Positions 5,336-7,022 of a stretch of 7,022 nt of DNA are shown piece after piece. The DNA lies in the NCBI GenBank assembly GCA_031289515.1, contig JAITPH010000078.1, positions 1 through 7,022 on the forward strand, given 5' to 3'. The notes beneath the pieces are model-generated. The model ran no database searches, had not been told where the DNA came from, and saw only the letters and a list, made by a program, of their open reading frames with translations. How positions within the stretch are numbered: the first letter of the stretch is position 1; every line of letters begins with the position of its first letter. The position numbers were made by a program, and so were the translations under genes. The DNA comes from Tannerella sp. (GTDB lineage: Bacteria > Bacteroidota > Bacteroidia > Bacteroidales > Tannerellaceae).

Positions 5336-6214
5336 TCAAATGTAGTAAAGCTTCCCGCGCGCCATCCGCAAATACTTGTTCACCGCAAAGAAAGCAGCCA
5401 CAACCGACAACAAAATACCGGCTACAAGAACAATCGCATATATCAGCAGCATCGTATTCGAATTTAGAACATCATCGATACTGATAAATTCTTTTCTTAC
5501 ATAGTATAACGAGCCTATAAGCATAATTATTGCAAGGACTCCCGCAATAAATCCGGTTATTATATTGTACTTTACAAAAGGCAGCCTGATAAACCCGGAC
5601 GTCGCCCCGACAAGCCGCATCGTGTATATCAGAAACCGTTTCGAGTATATAAGAAGCCTTACCGTATTGTTAATGAGCACAAAAGATATAACTACCAGCA
5701 CGACTAAAAGTATCAGCAATACAGCGCCGATTCGACGAATGTTCTGATTTACCATCTGCATCATGTCTCTGCGATATTGTATGTCGGAAACGCTCGCCTG
5801 CAACAGGATGCGTTTCTCGATCAGAGGAAGGCTGTCGGGATGGGTATACTCGGAGTTCAATTTAACTTCTATCGAGGCATGAAAGGGATTAAATCCCAGA
5901 AAAGTCTCCGGATTCTCGCCCAATGCCCGCTGCATCTCGATAGATGCCTGCTCTTTCGATATATATTCGGTAGATTTTACGTATGGCTGACGCTCAAGAT
6001 CGTCGCGCATCTTACGTATTTTCGCGTCCGACAAATCTTCATTCAACACAACCGATACTGTGATGTTTTCTTTCACATAACGCGAAAGTTCGTTACCTAA
6101 AAATCCCATTATCAGTATCAATCCGAGAAGAAAGAGCAATAACGAGATACTGACTACCGATATAACATGGGAGTTCAGAAATGATATCCTGTTTTTCTTG
6201 TTGTTTGCTGCCAT
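5336..6214 (-). CDS. ftsX: cell division protein FtsX, permease-like
   Basis: Integral inner-membrane protein that pairs with the ATPase FtsE. The FtsEX complex couples septal assembly to activation of peptidoglycan hydrolases. The 292-residue protein has the family layout: a short cytoplasmic N-terminus, TM1 at about residues 17-39, a periplasmic domain at about 40-158 (starting near YVKENITVSVVL), then TM2 at about 162-183, TM3 at about 212-236 and TM4 at about 254-277. The loop after TM2, NNTVRLLIYSKRFLIYTMRL followed by VGAT and FIRLPF, is the characteristic FtsX signature. The start is ATG at 6212-6214, which gives the expected short tail before TM1; no Shine-Dalgarno is visible. ftsE is not next to it here. 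A 55-base gap leads to the DUF3098 gene on the same strand. A general FtsX-like ABC permease is the only alternative, and size and context favour true FtsX. Confidence 0.95.
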   Translation of the reverse strand: MAANNKKNRISFLNSHVISVVSISLLLFLLGLILIMGFLGNELSRYVKENITVSVVLNEDLSDAKIRKMRDDLERQPYVKSTEYISKEQASIEMQRALGENPETFLGFNPFHASIEVKLNSEYTHPDSLPLIEKRILLQASVSDIQYRRDMMQMVNQNIRRIGAVLLILLVVLVVISFVLINNTVRLLIYSKRFLIYTMRLVGATSGFIRLPFVKYNIITGFIAGVLAIIMLIGSLYYVRKEFISIDDVLNSNTMLLIYAIVLVAGILLSVVAAFFAVNKYLRMARGKLYYI

Positions 6215-6324
6215 TTTAAGCGCTTTTTGCTATTAAAAATTATGTGTTCGACTTGAGGCGAAAAAAAAATTTCTCTCCTAATTTCAGCACAAAAGAAATA
6301 CTTTTTTATGAAACAACATCACAT
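6215..6324 (-). other. miaB-ftsX intergenic gap, possible weak promoter, no clear terminator
   Basis: This 110-base AT-rich gap separates the miaB stop from the ftsX start. Read on the minus strand it has a run of nine T (plus-strand A run at 6261-6269), but only an AT-only 5-bp stem (AAATT/AATTT) precedes it, too weak to call a terminator. Further down, TAATTTTT (plus 6234-6241) resembles the Bacteroidetes -7 box TAnnTTTG, but no good TTTG lies at the proper distance. Whether ftsX has its own promoter is undecided. Confidence 0.3.
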
Positions 6325-7022
6325 TTATTGATTTTTAACAGTTTCTTTTCCAAAAAGCGTCGCCGAAGTAGCGTCTTCGACAAGCACATTCACGAAATCG
6401 CCTACATGTCGCTGTCCCTTGTCGAATATTACGATCTTGTTATGTTCGGTATGCCCGAAAAGCCTGTCGCGCGAGCGTTTTGAGTAGCCTTCTACGAGTA
6501 CTTCAAACGTCTTGCCGACGTCGCGCCGGTTGCTCTCTTCCGACAGTTTGTTCTGCAACTCAATCATTCCCTGTAAACGTCTGATTTTAACTTCTTCCGG
6601 AACGTCGTCCGCGAGGTGGTTTGCCGCGTAGGTGCCCGGTCTTTCCGAATATTTGAACATATACGAAGAATCATAGCCGACTTCGCGCATCAATGAAAGC
6701 GTTTCCTCGTAATCTTCTTCGGTCTCGGAATGAAATCCGCAAAACAAATCGGTCGAAATTGCGCACTCCGGAACGATGCGGCGTATGGCTTCTATTCTGC
6801 CGAGATACCATTCGCGGGTGTATTTTCGATTCATTATCCGCAAGATGCGGGAGCTTCCCGATTGCGCCGGCAGATGGATGTACTTGCAAATATTCCTGTG
6901 CGCCGCCATAATGTACAGCATCTCGTCGCTCATGTCTTTCGGATGCGACGTCATGAAGCGAATACGCATTTCCGGAGCGGCTTCCGCCACGAGTTCAAGT
7001 AATTGCGGAAAGCCTGTTTTCC
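6325..7022 (-). CDS. miaB: tRNA-2-methylthio-N6-dimethylallyladenosine synthase MiaB, C-terminal part (5' end outside window)
   Basis: Radical-SAM methylthiotransferase that adds the 2-methylthio group to i6A37 in tRNAs reading U-starting codons. About 231 residues are visible and the frame stays open to the window edge, so the N-terminal domain and the CxxxCxxC cluster motif lie outside. Visible features are the radical-SAM core segments HPKDMSDEML, HLPAQSGS, MNRKYTREWY and ISTDLFCGFHSETEEDY, then MFKYSERPGTYA. The last ~65 residues form a TRAM RNA-binding domain (EVLVEGYSKRSRDRLFGHTE and GDFVNVLVEDATSATLFG). The FKYSERPGT segment and TRAM wording fit MiaB better than the ribosomal-protein paralogue RimO or the t6A enzyme MtaB; this choice rests on family knowledge. 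The stop is TAA at 6325-6327. It is followed by a 110-base gap to ftsX on the same strand, so co-transcription is possible but not shown. Confidence 0.95.
   Translation of the reverse strand, partial: KTGFPQLLELVAEAAPEMRIRFMTSHPKDMSDEMLYIMAAHRNICKYIHLPAQSGSSRILRIMNRKYTREWYLGRIEAIRRIVPECAISTDLFCGFHSETEEDYEETLSLMREVGYDSSYMFKYSERPGTYAANHLADDVPEEVKIRRLQGMIELQNKLSEESNRRDVGKTFEVLVEGYSKRSRDRLFGHTEHNKIVIFDKGQRHVGDFVNVLVEDATSATLFGKETVKNQ

Noticed and set aside
6255..6290. Intrinsic terminator for miaB at the nine-base T run
   Set aside because: Only a 5-bp AT-only stem precedes the run; no GC-rich hairpin is present.

Overview
The window looks like a chromosomal piece from a member of the Bacteroidota, most likely Bacteroidales. 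Three things point there: the gene order ftsX - DUF3098 - uppP - truB - queA - folK, the QueA and TruB sequences (TruB is short, 225 residues, with no room for a C-terminal PUA domain), and a six-bladed beta-propeller protein of a type expanded in gut Bacteroidales. Almost no Shine-Dalgarno sequences are visible, which also fits. No species can be named from sequence alone.

Every convincing gene lies on the minus strand, so transcription runs from the right edge to the left. 7022-6325 is the 3' part of miaB, cut by the window edge. After a 110-base gap come ftsX (6214-5336), a DUF3098 membrane protein (5280-5026), uppP (5029-4223, overlapping DUF3098 by ATGA), truB (4217-3540, 5 bases later), queA (3469-2420) and folK (2402-1920, probable TTG start). 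This is a tight core block. It joins envelope functions (FtsX, undecaprenyl-pyrophosphate recycling) to tRNA modification (MiaB, TruB, QueA) and folate synthesis (FolK).

Left of folK the character changes. A 73-codon frame of unknown nature (1930-1709) starts inside the end of folK; its first 42 codons have coding-like codon use and the rest do not. A 154-base gap follows, with a 9-bp hairpin, a 12-base tandem repeat, a duplicated 10-mer and a plausible Bacteroidetes-type promoter. Then comes a secreted six-bladed beta-propeller protein (1554-343).

The leftmost 342 bases hold no gene. They contain the most notable non-coding structure: two near-identical imperfect palindromes of 78-79 bp (98-175 and 189-267). 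The pair is flanked directly by the 5-base repeat ATCCT, as expected of an inserted, non-autonomous palindromic element. I found no clear undescribed multi-gene system. The palindromic pair, the 73-codon frame and the repeats ahead of the propeller gene are the items worth following up.
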